Shown one piece after another: positions 45,133 to 53,490 of a stretch of 64,000 bases of DNA. Made by a program: the position numbers and the translations under genes. The DNA comes from Streptomyces lincolnensis. GTDB taxonomy: Bacteria; Actinomycetota; Actinomycetes; Streptomycetales; Streptomycetaceae. Each line of letters starts with the position of its first letter. Position 1 is the stretch's first letter. The stretch spans positions 4,588,001 to 4,652,000 of the forward strand of contig NZ_CP016438.1 of assembly GCF_001685355.1 (NCBI RefSeq). Reading direction: 5' to 3'. The notes under the pieces are model-generated. The model saw only the letters and a program-made list of their open reading frames with translations, made no database searches and was not told where the DNA came from.

Positions 45133-46026
45133 GTGATCGACATCCCGGAGGAGTTCGCGGCTGCACAAGAGCTCTACAACGGCGCCGAGGGACGAACCTT
45201 CGTCACCGCCCTGCCCGAACTGGCCGCCGGCTTCCTGGACCGCTGGGACCTGCGCCTGGACGGACCCGCCATGCACGGCGTCGCCGCCCTCGTCCTCCCG
45301 GTCGTCCGCCGTGACGACGACACCCCGGCCGTACTGAAACTCCAGCTCCCCGACGACGAGACCGAGGGCGAACCGGTCGCCCTGCGCGCCTGGAACGGCC
45401 ACGGAGCCGTCCGCCTCCTCGACCACGACCAGGCCACCGGCACCATGCTCCTGGAACGCCTGGACCCCACCCGCATGCTGTCCCACCTCCCCGACTCCCG
45501 CGAGGCCGTCCGGATCATCGCCCGCCTGCTCGCCCACCTCACCGCGACCCCCGCACCACCGGAACTGCGCCGCCTCGGCGACCTCGCCCGGGACATGCTC
45601 GACGAGACCACCCCGACGACCCTGTCCCGCATCCCCGACCCCGGCGACCGCCGCCTGATCGCCGACTGCGCGGCAGCCCTGCGCGACGTCGCGGCCGAAC
45701 CCGGCGACCGCCTCCTGCACTGGGACCTCCACTACGAGAACGTCCTCGCCTCCACCCGCGCCCCCTGGCTCGCCATCGACCCCAAACCCCTCGCCGGCGA
45801 CCCCGGCTTCGAACTCCTGCCCGCCCTGTGGAACCGCTACGACCCCGCCGAAACCCGCTGGCGCTTCGACGCCATGACCGACCACCTCGGCCTCGACCGC
45901 GCCCGGGCCCGCGCCTGGACCCTCGGCCGCGTCCTCCAGAACACCCTCTGGCACCTGGAGGACGACGAACCGCCCCCACCCGAACACCTCGAAATCGCCA
46001 GGCGCCTGCGCCGGTACGGCGGCTAG
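45133..46026 (+). CDS. Aminoglycoside 6-phosphotransferase/hydroxyurea kinase-type protein
   Basis: The 297-aa protein starts at the GTG at 45133 (MIDIPEEFAA). It has the APH fold: PAVLKLQLPDDETEGEPVALRAW (ATP lysine and Glu), the catalytic loop LLHWDLHYENVLAS, and AIDPKPLAGDPGFELLPALWNR. This matches the APH_6_hur family (streptomycin 6-kinase). Whether it confers resistance or has a housekeeping role is unknown. TAGGGT lies 7 nt before the start, suggesting a leaderless transcript. Confidence 0.88.
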   Translation: MIDIPEEFAAAQELYNGAEGRTFVTALPELAAGFLDRWDLRLDGPAMHGVAALVLPVVRRDDDTPAVLKLQLPDDETEGEPVALRAWNGHGAVRLLDHDQATGTMLLERLDPTRMLSHLPDSREAVRIIARLLAHLTATPAPPELRRLGDLARDMLDETTPTTLSRIPDPGDRRLIADCAAALRDVAAEPGDRLLHWDLHYENVLASTRAPWLAIDPKPLAGDPGFELLPALWNRYDPAETRWRFDAMTDHLGLDRARARAWTLGRVLQNTLWHLEDDEPPPPEHLEIARRLRRYGG

Positions 46027-46035
46027 CTTGACCCC

Positions 46036-46539
46036 ATGATTCGCACCGCCACCCCCGCCGACGTCCCCGTCCTCCACACCCTCATCCGCGAACTCGCCGA
46101 GTACGAACGGGCCCTGGACGAGGTGCGGGCCACCGAGGACCAACTGACACAGGCCCTCTTCGGCGAACACCCGGCCGCCCACGCCCACCTCGCCGTCGAC
46201 GACACCACCGGCGAGGTCGTCGGCTACGCCGTCTGGTTCCTCAACTTCTCCACCTGGCGCGGAGTCCAGGGCATCTACCTCGAAGACCTCTACGTCCGCC
46301 CCGCCGCCCGCGGCGGCGGCCACGGCAAGGCCCTCCTCACCGCACTCGCCCACCTCTGCGTGACCCGCGGCTACCAGCGCCTGGAATGGTCCGTCCTGAA
46401 CTGGAACACCCCCTCCATCGCCTTCTACGAGTCGCTCGGCGCCCGACCGCAGGACGAGTGGACGGTTTACCGGCTCACCGACGAGGCACTCGTGAAGGTT
46501 TCCCGCATGACACCCCACCGAATGGGCACGGCTCAATGA
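46036..46539 (+). CDS. GNAT acetyltransferase (diamine acetyltransferase-like)
   Basis: The 167-aa protein resembles SSAT-type GNATs: ELAEYERALDEVRATEDQLTQALFG, VGYAVWFLNFSTWRGVQGIYLEDLYVRPAARGGGHGKALL (acetyl-CoA loop) and LEWSVLNWNTPSIAFYESLGA. The STWRG..GIYLEDLYV segment is diagnostic for that subgroup. TAGCTT lies 6 nt before the ATG, 10 bp past the kinase stop. Confidence 0.92.
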   Translation: MIRTATPADVPVLHTLIRELAEYERALDEVRATEDQLTQALFGEHPAAHAHLAVDDTTGEVVGYAVWFLNFSTWRGVQGIYLEDLYVRPAARGGGHGKALLTALAHLCVTRGYQRLEWSVLNWNTPSIAFYESLGARPQDEWTVYRLTDEALVKVSRMTPHRMGTAQ

Positions 46540-46540
46540 C

Positions 46541-47626
46541 ATGAGCACCACTCCCATGGGTACCCCTGGCATGAGCGCCCCGAATATGCCGGCCTTCTTA
46601 CCCGGCCTCGAACTCTCCCGCCGCTTCTACACCGAAGCCGTACGCCCCCTGCTGGAGGAGGCCGCCCCCGGCATCCCGCACTCCGCCGCCCGCATCGGCA
46701 GCGGCTCCGAAGTCCTCGGCTTCGACACCGCCCGCTCCGCGGACCACGAATGGGGCCCACGCCTCCAGCTCTTCCTGCGCGCCCGTGACGTCCCCCGACA
46801 CGCCGGCCGCATCAGACACGTCCTCGCCGAACACCTCCCGAAGACCTTCCACGGCTACCCCACGAACTTCGCCCCCACCGGAGAGGCGAAGGACATCCGC
46901 GTCATGCGGGCCACCGACGGCCCCGTCCACCACCGCGTCGAGGTCACCCACACCTCCGCCTGGTTCACCGCCACCCTCGGCTTCGACCCCACCTCCCCCC
47001 TCACCCCCGCCGACTGGCTCACCACCCCCACCCAGCGCCTCGCCGAGGTCACCACCGGCGCCGTCTTCCACGACGGCCTCCACACCCTCTCCCCCATCCG
47101 CACCACCCTGCGCTGGTACCCCCACGACCTCTGGCTCCACGTCCTGGCCCGCCAGTGGCAAGCCCTCTCCCACGAGGAAGCCTTCGTCGGCCGCTGCGGC
47201 GAGGTCGGCGACGAACTCGGCTCCGCCGTCGTGGCCGCCCGCCAGACCCGCCACCTCATGCGCCTGTGCCTCCTGATGACCCGCCACTACCCGCCGTACA
47301 GCAAATGGCTCGGCAGCGCCTTCGCCCGCATACCGGCCGGCGAACACCTCACCCCGGCCCTCACCGCCGCCCTCACCGCCCCCGACTGGCGCACCCGCGA
47401 GACCCACCTCGCCAGCGCCTACGAAGCCGTCGCCGACCTCCACAACCAACTCCGCCTGACCGACCGCGTCGACCCGGCCACCCGCCCGTACCACTCCCGC
47501 CCCTACCGCGTCCTGCACGCGGAACGCTTCGCGAAGGCCCTGGTCGCCCGGATCTCCGACCCCGCGATCCGGGACCTACGCCTTCCGGGACCGGAGGACT
47601 TGGAGCCCGGCCACCCCACACACTGA
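46541..47626 (+). CDS. DUF4037 protein (nucleotidyltransferase-like)
   Basis: The 361-aa protein begins with low-complexity Met/Pro/Thr residues, then FLPGLELSRRFYTEAVRPLLEE, RIGSGSEVLGFDTARSADHEWGPRLQLFL, which is the GS..D.D-like strand of a minimal nucleotidyltransferase fold. A helical half follows with HDLWLHVLARQWQALSHEEAFVGRCGEVGDELGS. This is DUF4037, of unknown substrate. It starts 1 bp after the GNAT stop and precedes the DNA-repair gene by 14 bp. Confidence 0.82.
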   Translation: MSTTPMGTPGMSAPNMPAFLPGLELSRRFYTEAVRPLLEEAAPGIPHSAARIGSGSEVLGFDTARSADHEWGPRLQLFLRARDVPRHAGRIRHVLAEHLPKTFHGYPTNFAPTGEAKDIRVMRATDGPVHHRVEVTHTSAWFTATLGFDPTSPLTPADWLTTPTQRLAEVTTGAVFHDGLHTLSPIRTTLRWYPHDLWLHVLARQWQALSHEEAFVGRCGEVGDELGSAVVAARQTRHLMRLCLLMTRHYPPYSKWLGSAFARIPAGEHLTPALTAALTAPDWRTRETHLASAYEAVADLHNQLRLTDRVDPATRPYHSRPYRVLHAERFAKALVARISDPAIRDLRLPGPEDLEPGHPTH

Positions 47627-47639
47627 ACGGAAGAGGCCA

Positions 47640-48401
47640 GTGGACGCAGCAACGGCACACCTGGTGGACGACCTCACCACGGCCCTGCGCGAGGCCGGCG
47701 ACCCACGCACCGCCGAGCAGACCAGGCGCTACCTCAAGAGCGACCTCCACCACCACGGCGTACGCATGCCCGTCATCCGCACCCTCGTCGCCGACGCCGC
47801 CCGCACCCACGGCCCCCTCGACCGCCCCCGTCTGCTGTCCTGCGCCCGCGCCCTGTGGCACCCCGAGGTGCACGAGACCCGCATCGCGACCGCGGTCCTC
47901 CTGGAACGCCACGTACACGTCCTCAAGGCCGAGGACACGGCCCTCCTGGAGGACCTCCTGCGCGACAGCGACACCTGGGCCCTGGTCGACCTCCTCGCCG
48001 GCTCGGTAGCGGGCCGCCTCCTCCTCCGCGAACCCACGGCCCTGCCCACCTACCGCCGCTGGGCCACCGAGGACACCCAGTGGATCCGCCGCTCCGGCAT
48101 CCTCACCTTCCTCGTCCCCCTCGCCGAACCGGACGGCTTCCCCCACTACTGGCCCCCCTTCACCGAAACCGCCGCCCCCCTCCTCACCGACCCCCGCTTC
48201 TTCGTCCGCAAGGCCCTCGGCTGGGTCCTCCGCCAGACAAGCCGACAACACCCCGACGAGGTCTACGACTGGTTCCTCCCCCGAGCCGCCCACGCCTCCG
48301 GCGTCACAGTCCGCGAAACCGTCCGCCACCTCGCCCCGGCCCGCACCGAGGCCATCCTCACAGCCCACAAACAGCAAAAACCCCAGGCCAGAAGCGTCTG
48401 A
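47640..48401 (+). CDS. DNA alkylation repair protein (AlkD-like HEAT-repeat)
   Basis: The 253-aa protein, GTG start, is a run of ALK/HEAT helical repeats: RRYLKSDLHHHGVRMPVIRTLVADA, LWHPEVHETRIATAVLLERHV, LLRDSDTWALVDLLAGSVAGRLL, TQWIRRSGILTFLVPL, PRFFVRKALGWVLRQTSRQHPDEVYDWF. The conserved Trp/Asp/Arg of AlkD glycosylases lie in the DTWALVD and RKALGW segments. Its last codons run into a decayed tRNA terminator, the left edge of the adjacent island. Confidence 0.9.
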   Translation: MDAATAHLVDDLTTALREAGDPRTAEQTRRYLKSDLHHHGVRMPVIRTLVADAARTHGPLDRPRLLSCARALWHPEVHETRIATAVLLERHVHVLKAEDTALLEDLLRDSDTWALVDLLAGSVAGRLLLREPTALPTYRRWATEDTQWIRRSGILTFLVPLAEPDGFPHYWPPFTETAAPLLTDPRFFVRKALGWVLRQTSRQHPDEVYDWFLPRAAHASGVTVRETVRHLAPARTEAILTAHKQQKPQARSV

Positions 48402-48408
48402 CCCGGGG
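48381..48408 (-). terminator. Decayed tRNA terminator at the island edge
   Basis: CCCCAGGCCAG (48381-48391) and CTGACCCGGGG (48398-48408) pair with two mismatches. It is the imperfect counterpart of the intact hairpin beside the tRNA-Thr at 51880-51907, and belongs to the displaced tRNA 3' half. Confidence 0.65.
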
Positions 48409-48447
48409 TTCCACCAGAGCCCCCTGTCGGATTCGAACCGACGACCT
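48405..48447. repeat. Attachment-site repeat, left copy (43 bp)
   Basis: GGGGTTCCACCAGAGCCCCC plus the T-arm part to GACGACCT is identical over 43 bp to 51904-51946. It covers the 3' half of tRNA-Thr and its trailer. This is the classical product of site-specific integration into a tRNA 3' end. Confidence 0.9.
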
Positions 48448-48460
48448 ACGCATTACAAGT
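48418..48460 (-). pseudogene. Displaced 3' half of tRNA-Thr
   Basis: On the minus strand it reads CTTGTAA (anticodon loop, TGT), TGCGT, then variable loop, T-arm and acceptor AGGGGGC. The 5' neighbour of the anticodon loop (GGACAA) cannot pair with TGCGT and no D-arm follows, so only the 3' half is present. Confidence 0.85.
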
Positions 48461-48820
48461 TGTCCGATCTTGGTCCGGGACGTCCGTGGTTATCCGCGAG
48501 ACGGGCTCTCTCCCTGGTCAGGGAGGCTTTGATCTCCCGGTGGATGACGGTGGACTACCCCGGAGGAGGCGCCAGTCAGACCACAACTGAGACCGCCACT
48601 AGCAGCCAGGACAGGGGCATCGACCATTCAGACCGCGGGCGTACAACAGACGTGATCCGTGGGTAGATGAACCGCCCGCCCGGCCCTCCGGCAGCCGTAG
48701 TAGAACTCTGGAACGAGCTTCTTCGTGGTAGGCAACGTGACTGCGCCAGGGCGCCATTGGCCCCCTGCGTCCGAGTATGCTGAGTTGCATTCTTAGCGTC
48801 TTACACGAGAGGAGGTTCAA
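48461..48820. other. Left end of the island, no recognisable gene
   Basis: 360 bp between the att repeat and the CD-NTase gene. The first 200 bp are high-GC; towards the GTG at 48821 the base composition falls. GAGAGGAGG at about 48809 is the ribosome site of the CD-NTase. CGGGACGTCCGTGGTTATCC near 48476 may be a recombinase arm site. No ORF with codon bias is seen. Confidence 0.5.
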
Positions 48821-49756
48821 GTGACTCATGGTCGCGATATAAAATCTCAGCCCCGAGCGGCCGAGCAAGAACTAGAACACCTGCTAATTGCGATCGACCA
48901 TCAGGTATCCGTAACCAGCGTCGAATACACTGAAGCCAAAGATCGTCTACGTGTTCTCAGCTCAGCACTCTCGAAGGAATTCGGGTCAAGAGTATACGTC
49001 AATGGCAGCATTGCGCATGGCGACGCCCTGAGTCCACTTAACGACGTAGACCTAGGGGTCATCCTCAGAGAACCTTGGGCCACCAATGAGCGGCGCCATA
49101 GCCCAAGCAGAATCATGAAACACACGTGTGAAGTCATCGAGACTTTGGCCAGTGCACACTACCCGGGACTTTCCGCAGACTTCACCGATCAAAAGCGCGC
49201 AGTCGTCGTAAATTTTGGATCCGACACAAAGAAGCAACACTACGAATTCACAGCAGATGTGATCGTAGCCCTTGACAACACGGAAGACGTCGGGGTATTT
49301 ATCCCAAACCTCCAACGAAACACGTGGGACAGATCAGACCCTATCAAGCATAGCGAAATAATCAGGCAAGCGAATTTTGCAACAAATTCATCGTTTAACG
49401 CTGTAGTCCGGATTGCCAAGCAATGGAATCGCAAGGTTGAACAGCCGCTCTCATCGTGGAATATCAAAGCGTTGGCTCTTTCCTGCATCCTGCGACCCAC
49501 GCCTCTACTGGAAGGAGTGCATTCCTTCTTCCGCTATGCGAGGGACACTCTAAGCCATGGACTCACTCCAGACCCTGCCGGAATTGGCCCACCCATCGGA
49601 TTGGAGAGACAGAAAGACGAAGTCCTTGCATGCTTGGATGACGCTTGTAAAGTACTCGACAGAGCAATCACGGATGCCGCCTCAGGAAATTTCCCCGAAA
49701 GTCGCAAATCGATTCAGGGACTCCTCTTGACACCTCAGATCCCGATGAGTTCTTAG
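48821..49756 (+). CDS. CBASS CD-NTase (cGAS/DncV-like nucleotidyltransferase)
   Basis: The 311-aa protein, GTG start after GAGAGGAGGTTCAA. VYVNGSIAHGDALSPLNDVDLGVIL carries the GS motif and the first two metal aspartates (DVD). The third sits in HYEFTADVIVAL. A helical C-terminal domain follows (AVVRIAKQWNRK.., LEGVHSFFRYARDTL). This is the SMODS/CD-NTase fold that makes cyclic oligonucleotides on phage infection. The HNH-SAVED effector starts 13 bp downstream. Clearly lower GC and A/T-ending codons show recent transfer. The clade and product cannot be fixed by eye; a CdnG-like enzyme is plausible from the partner. Confidence 0.85.
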   Translation: MTHGRDIKSQPRAAEQELEHLLIAIDHQVSVTSVEYTEAKDRLRVLSSALSKEFGSRVYVNGSIAHGDALSPLNDVDLGVILREPWATNERRHSPSRIMKHTCEVIETLASAHYPGLSADFTDQKRAVVVNFGSDTKKQHYEFTADVIVALDNTEDVGVFIPNLQRNTWDRSDPIKHSEIIRQANFATNSSFNAVVRIAKQWNRKVEQPLSSWNIKALALSCILRPTPLLEGVHSFFRYARDTLSHGLTPDPAGIGPPIGLERQKDEVLACLDDACKVLDRAITDAASGNFPESRKSIQGLLLTPQIPMSS

Positions 49757-49769
49757 TGAAGGCTGCCTA

Positions 49770-50984
49770 GTGAGCCCGAAGCCAGCACGTCAACGACGCA
49801 AAATTGGCACCCGCCCCAACCTAAAGGAAATCGAGAAACGGCGAGTTTGGGTCCGTTCTGGCGGCCGGTGCGCGATCTGCAATAGAGACCTACTGGATGG
49901 GAACCTGACGGACGAACCTGTCTCGCTTGGCGAGCTGGCGCACATCGTGGGGCAGCAGCAATCTGCCGCTTCCCCTCGCGGGCTGACTAAGTACCCAAAG
50001 GAACAGAGAGATCTGGCAGACAATATAATCCTTGCGTGCGGACAGTGTCATGCCGAGATTGATGACCCCATCACCCTGGACATGTTTACTGTTCACAAGC
50101 TCGTCGAAACGAAGCGTAATCACGAGGAGCGAATTAAGCATGTGACAGGCCTCGGCGCCGACCGTAGAACCGTGGTTCTACGAATGATTGGACAGTTGCG
50201 TGGAAGCCCTCTGGAACTCGCGCAGAGAACAGCAGCAGAAGCAGTAATTGCATCAAGCGATCGATTCCCATACTTCAAACTCTCATATGATCGCCATGGG
50301 CTAGAAATCGATCTAAGACAACTGCCAGGAGAATACGCAGACGCCAAAGATGTGAATTCGGCACCAACAGCGGAGTACTACGATTTCGCCAAAGCCATGA
50401 TTGATGAAGTCGTCGACAATAAGCTGAACGAGGGTTTAAGGAAAGGGTACGTAGAGCACGTGAGCGTCTTTGCGTACGCGCGACTTCCACTGCTCGTTTA
50501 CCTGGGTCGAAAGCTAGGCGATGGATACGGGATCGACTTCTATCAACGTCAGCAAACCACTGACTCATGGATCTGGCCCAACCTGAATCCTCCTGTCGAG
50601 TTCGACATCGCCTTACCTCCGGTCGCCAACGGTACCGAAGCGATCCTGCTAGCGAGCATCTCCGGAACAGTCCATGAAACTGAAATTCCTCAGCACTTGA
50701 AACATTATCCGGTGTTTCACATGCACCCCATGAATCAAACTCCTTCCGGTGGGATCATCGACTCAAGCGATACGCTCGAGAATCTTCGCATGACATATCG
50801 GAGATTTTTCGGCGAACTTGAGAGGCGCCATAAGAATATCGTCCGCCTTCACCTATTTGGCGCTCTACCGATCTCTGCCGCAATCACTTTGGGGCGAGTG
50901 CGTGATCCAGTAATTCAACCCTCGATCGTCACATATGACCTCGTAGACCACGGTTCCTACGAACAAGCCATAGAAATTCGATAA
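49770..50984 (+). CDS. cap5: CBASS effector: HNH endonuclease - SAVED (Cap5 type)
   Basis: The 404-aa protein, GTG start. The N-terminal HNH nuclease (about 20-120) has CAICNRD, ELAHIVG and DNIILACGQCHAEIDD, the Cys-His/Asn-His pattern of zinc HNH enzymes. The C-terminal SAVED domain (about 165-404) shows LPLLVYLGRKLGDGYGIDFYQR, EAILLASISGTVHETEIP, VFHMHPMNQTPSGGIIDSS and NIVRLHLFGALPISAAITLGR. In this class the second messenger binds SAVED and switches on DNA degradation. Low GC, same operon as the CD-NTase. Confidence 0.9.
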   Translation: MSPKPARQRRKIGTRPNLKEIEKRRVWVRSGGRCAICNRDLLDGNLTDEPVSLGELAHIVGQQQSAASPRGLTKYPKEQRDLADNIILACGQCHAEIDDPITLDMFTVHKLVETKRNHEERIKHVTGLGADRRTVVLRMIGQLRGSPLELAQRTAAEAVIASSDRFPYFKLSYDRHGLEIDLRQLPGEYADAKDVNSAPTAEYYDFAKAMIDEVVDNKLNEGLRKGYVEHVSVFAYARLPLLVYLGRKLGDGYGIDFYQRQQTTDSWIWPNLNPPVEFDIALPPVANGTEAILLASISGTVHETEIPQHLKHYPVFHMHPMNQTPSGGIIDSSDTLENLRMTYRRFFGELERRHKNIVRLHLFGALPISAAITLGRVRDPVIQPSIVTYDLVDHGSYEQAIEIR

Positions 50985-51204
50985 GTTCAGCAGATCCGAG
51001 ACGGTACCGATCTTTGAGGTGCTCGGTCTAGAGATTTCGAGGCGGGCTGTTCATATACGAGCTAGGGGGTGGGGGTGGCTCGTCGCCCTCGCACTCCCGC
51101 ATGGAGGGGTGCGTGAGCCCCGAAACCGAACATGGAATCGTCCGTCTACGAGGTCAGCGACAGCTGGTGGCACGGCTGCGTGACCATAGGCGTCAGGGAC
51201 GACG
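50985..51204. other. Junction between CBASS operon and integrase remnant
   Basis: Composition changes abruptly from about 50% GC to native-like near 51050. GCTAGGGGGTGGGGGTGGC at 51061 may contribute to termination. A reading frame from 51132 continues into integrase remnants, but its first 25 residues (MESSVYEVSDSWWHG..) match nothing I know. Confidence 0.4.
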
Positions 51205-51800
51205 ACAGCCCCGACGGCCTCCAGCTCATTGTCGAGAACGTGGCCACTCTGATGGATCCGCCCACGGTCGATGAGACCGAGGCGAACCCGTTCACGATGG
51301 AAGAGGCCAAGGCTTTCCTGGAAGCCACAGCGAAGCGGCCCATTCTTCATGAGGTGGCGCGTCGGAGTACGCATCGGCTTCCGACAGGGCGAAACGGCTT
51401 GCATCGGCCGTACATGGACCTGGAGAGCGATCTGTTCCACCCCCAGTGGCAGCTCCAGCGGCTCATGTGGCGCCCCATGGCTGCCCGGACCCTCACGCCT
51501 GCGGTGCACGCATGGCAGGGACACAAGGCCGTCTTCACTCGGCCGGACGGGCCCTCCCCTCGGCCCCCGGACGGACTGGGCAGAGTGCAAGGAACCACTC
51601 GAAGAACGGAATCGATGACCGACGCATCTACGACGGCAGCCGCCATACCGCCGGCACGATCCTGAACGCCATGGTGGTGGACATGGCCACCACCATGGAG
51701 ATCCTCCGACCCACCTAGATCAGCCAGACCTTCCGGTACGTGCAGGGCAGATCACACCCCTCCCAGGACGCGATGCGTCGCGTGGGGGCGGCTCCAGGCC
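51205..51800 (+). pseudogene. Tyrosine integrase remnant (several frameshifts and an in-frame stop)
   Basis: Pieces of a Streptomyces tRNA-type integrase follow each other in three frames: NVATLMDPPTVDETEANPFTMEEAKAFLEA (domain junction), then IGFRQGETACIGR (catalytic Arg box), DLESDLFHPQWQLQRL, VFTRPDG, PRTDWAECKEPLEE, and IDDRRIYDGSRHTAGTILNAMVVDMATTMEILRPT, a TAG stop, then ISQTFRYVQGRSH with the nucleophile Tyr. Order and spacing are those of the catalytic domain. It points at the tRNA-Thr, as expected for the integrase that used this site. Confidence 0.85.
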
Positions 51801-51879
51801 CGGCCCGGAACCCGCAACTGAGACCGTGGACCGCCGAGCAGCACGCGCCCAGCGCCGCCGCGTCCGGTAAAGGAAAAAG

Positions 51880-51907
51880 CCCCAGGTCAGACGCTCCTGA
51901 CCTGGGG
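51880..51907 (-). terminator. Terminator of tRNA-Thr
   Basis: CCCCAGGTCAG (51880-51890) and CTGACCTGGGG (51897-51907) form a perfect 11-bp stem. In the minus direction it is followed by GCTTTTTCC, a U-rich tail. Confidence 0.9.
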
Positions 51908-51946
51908 TTCCACCAGAGCCCCCTGTCGGATTCGAACCGACGACCT
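51904..51946. repeat. Attachment-site repeat, right copy (43 bp)
   Basis: Identical to 48405-48447. Here it is part of the intact tRNA-Thr and its trailer. The two copies bracket about 3.5 kb. Confidence 0.9.
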
Positions 51947-51992
51947 GCTCATTACAAGTGAGCCGCTCTGGGCCGGACTGAGCTAAGGAGGC
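51917..51992 (-). tRNA. tRNA-Thr (anticodon UGU)
   Basis: 76 nt on the minus strand: acceptor GCCTCCT/AGGGGGC (one U-G pair), D-arm GCTC..GAGC, anticodon arm GCTCA-CTTGTAA-TGAGC with TGT, variable AGGTC, T-arm GTCGG-TTCGAAT-CCGAC, discriminator T. CCA is not encoded. The 3' half was probably supplied by the integrated element. Confidence 0.95.
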
Positions 51993-52164
51993 GCTGCGTA
52001 CAACGAGGTACGCGAAGGCGGCACCACTGTACACAGAGCCCCTTTCCCCTGGCCATGCAGTTCTCCGCTCACGCGGTCCCAAATCCGGGCGTGACCATCC
52101 GTGCACCCGTTCGTTGATCGAGCTGACGTGCTGTTCCGAAGATCGGATCGTCGGGGAGGGGCTC

Positions 52165-53490
52165 ATGGGGGAGACCGCGGAGAAGCAGAAGCCGCAGGCG
52201 GTGGAGGGCGAGGAGGCCCAGCGCATCAAGCGCGAGGTCCTCGGCATCGGTGACCGCCGTAAGCACCGCGCTCGCAAGGCGACGCCGCTGAAGCCCCATG
52301 CCAAGGCGTCGGACACACAGCACCGTCTCTACCGGTTCCGCTTCTATCCGACCAAGGAGCAGGCCGGGCAGTTGGAGCGGACGTTCGGGGCCTGTCGGTG
52401 GGTCTACAACGAGGGGCTGGCTCTGCGTTCCGGGGCGTGGGAGCGGCACCGCGTGAATGTGGGCTTCGCGGAGACGTGTCGGGCTCTGACCGGCTGGAAG
52501 CGGAAGGAGGAGACGGCGTGGTTGCGGGAGGTGTCGTCGACGGTCCTTCAGCAGTCTCTGCGCCATCTGGACAGGGCCTACGGGCGCTTCTTCAAGGGGG
52601 AGTCGAGGTATCCGAGGCCTAAGAAGAAGGGGCGATCGCGGGATACGGCGACATATGTGCGTACGGGTTTCAAGTGGGTGGAGGATCCGGAGCGGCCGGG
52701 GACCGGGCTGATCACGCTGGCCAAGCAGTCGGAGCCGTTGAACGTCCGGTGGTCGCGGGCGCTGCCTGCGGGGGTGGTTCCGGTGCGGTTGTCGGTAACG
52801 CGGGATCGGGCCGGCCGGTACTTCGTGTCGATGCTGGTGGAGGAGCCAATAGCGCCGTTGCCCACCGTGTTCGTGTCGGGTTCGCGGGAGCCGAAGGCGG
52901 TGGGGATCGATGTGGGGCTGGCGTCGCTGGTCATCCTGGATGACGGGACGAAGTTCGATCATCCGCGGTTGTTGAAGCGGTATGCGGAGAAGCTGGCGCG
53001 GTTGCAGCGGGAGCTGCACAGGAAGGTGAGGGGTTCGAAGAATCGGCAGAAGGTCAGGGAGAAGATCGCGCGGCTCTACGCGCTGATCAGTGACGTACGC
53101 AGGGACATGCTGAACCGGGTCACCACCCGCCTCGTGCGCGAGAACCAAGTGCTCGTGGTGGAGGACCTGTCTGTCGCGACTCTGGTGCGTTCGGCGCGTG
53201 GCAAGGGGCGGCGCCGGAAGGCGAAGCTGAACCAGGCGATCTTCGACGCTTCGTGGGGTGAGCTGCTTCGGCAGCTGCGCTACAAGTGCGAGTGGTACGG
53301 CCGGACGCTGGTGGTCGTGGGCCGCTTCTTCCCTTCGACTCGGCGCTGCTCTGCCTGTCATGTCATGGGTCCGAGGATGGATGTCTCGGTCCGGCGGTGG
53401 ACGTGTGCCGGGTGCGGTGCGCTTCACGATCGTGATGTGAACGCCGCTGTGAACCTTCGGGACGAGGGTTTGCGTCTGCTGGCCGCGTAG
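52165..53490 (+). CDS. tnpB: TnpB, RNA-guided nuclease of an IS200/IS605-type element
   Basis: The 441-aa protein starts at the ATG at 52165 after GGGGAGGGG. It has an OrfB helix-turn-helix start (YRFRFYPTKEQAGQLERTFGACRWVYNEGL), RuvC Asp in AVGIDVGLASLVI, RuvC Glu in LVVEDLSVATL, a zinc ribbon CSACHVMG..CAGCG, and the last RuvC Asp in HDRDVNAAVNL. All catalytic residues are present, so it may be active. No tnpA lies beside it, so the element is a stand-alone tnpB. The N-terminal 40 residues are an extension rich in Lys/Glu. Confidence 0.93.
   Translation: MGETAEKQKPQAVEGEEAQRIKREVLGIGDRRKHRARKATPLKPHAKASDTQHRLYRFRFYPTKEQAGQLERTFGACRWVYNEGLALRSGAWERHRVNVGFAETCRALTGWKRKEETAWLREVSSTVLQQSLRHLDRAYGRFFKGESRYPRPKKKGRSRDTATYVRTGFKWVEDPERPGTGLITLAKQSEPLNVRWSRALPAGVVPVRLSVTRDRAGRYFVSMLVEEPIAPLPTVFVSGSREPKAVGIDVGLASLVILDDGTKFDHPRLLKRYAEKLARLQRELHRKVRGSKNRQKVREKIARLYALISDVRRDMLNRVTTRLVRENQVLVVEDLSVATLVRSARGKGRRRKAKLNQAIFDASWGELLRQLRYKCEWYGRTLVVVGRFFPSTRRCSACHVMGPRMDVSVRRWTCAGCGALHDRDVNAAVNLRDEGLRLLAA

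Noticed and set aside
44341..46572. 743-codon minus-strand reading frame
   Set aside because: Runs antisense to the kinase and GNAT genes, which have clear catalytic motifs on the plus strand.
48418..48500. Second functional tRNA-Thr gene
   Set aside because: No D-arm or 5' acceptor strand and a non-pairing anticodon stem; only the 3' half is present.
51132..51665. Intact 177-aa hypothetical gene
   Set aside because: Its sequence alternates with integrase fragments in two other frames, so it is part of a degraded integrase.
52069..53427. 452-codon minus-strand reading frame opposite tnpB
   Set aside because: Composed of His/Pro/Arg-rich shadow sequence; TnpB on the plus strand has complete RuvC motifs.
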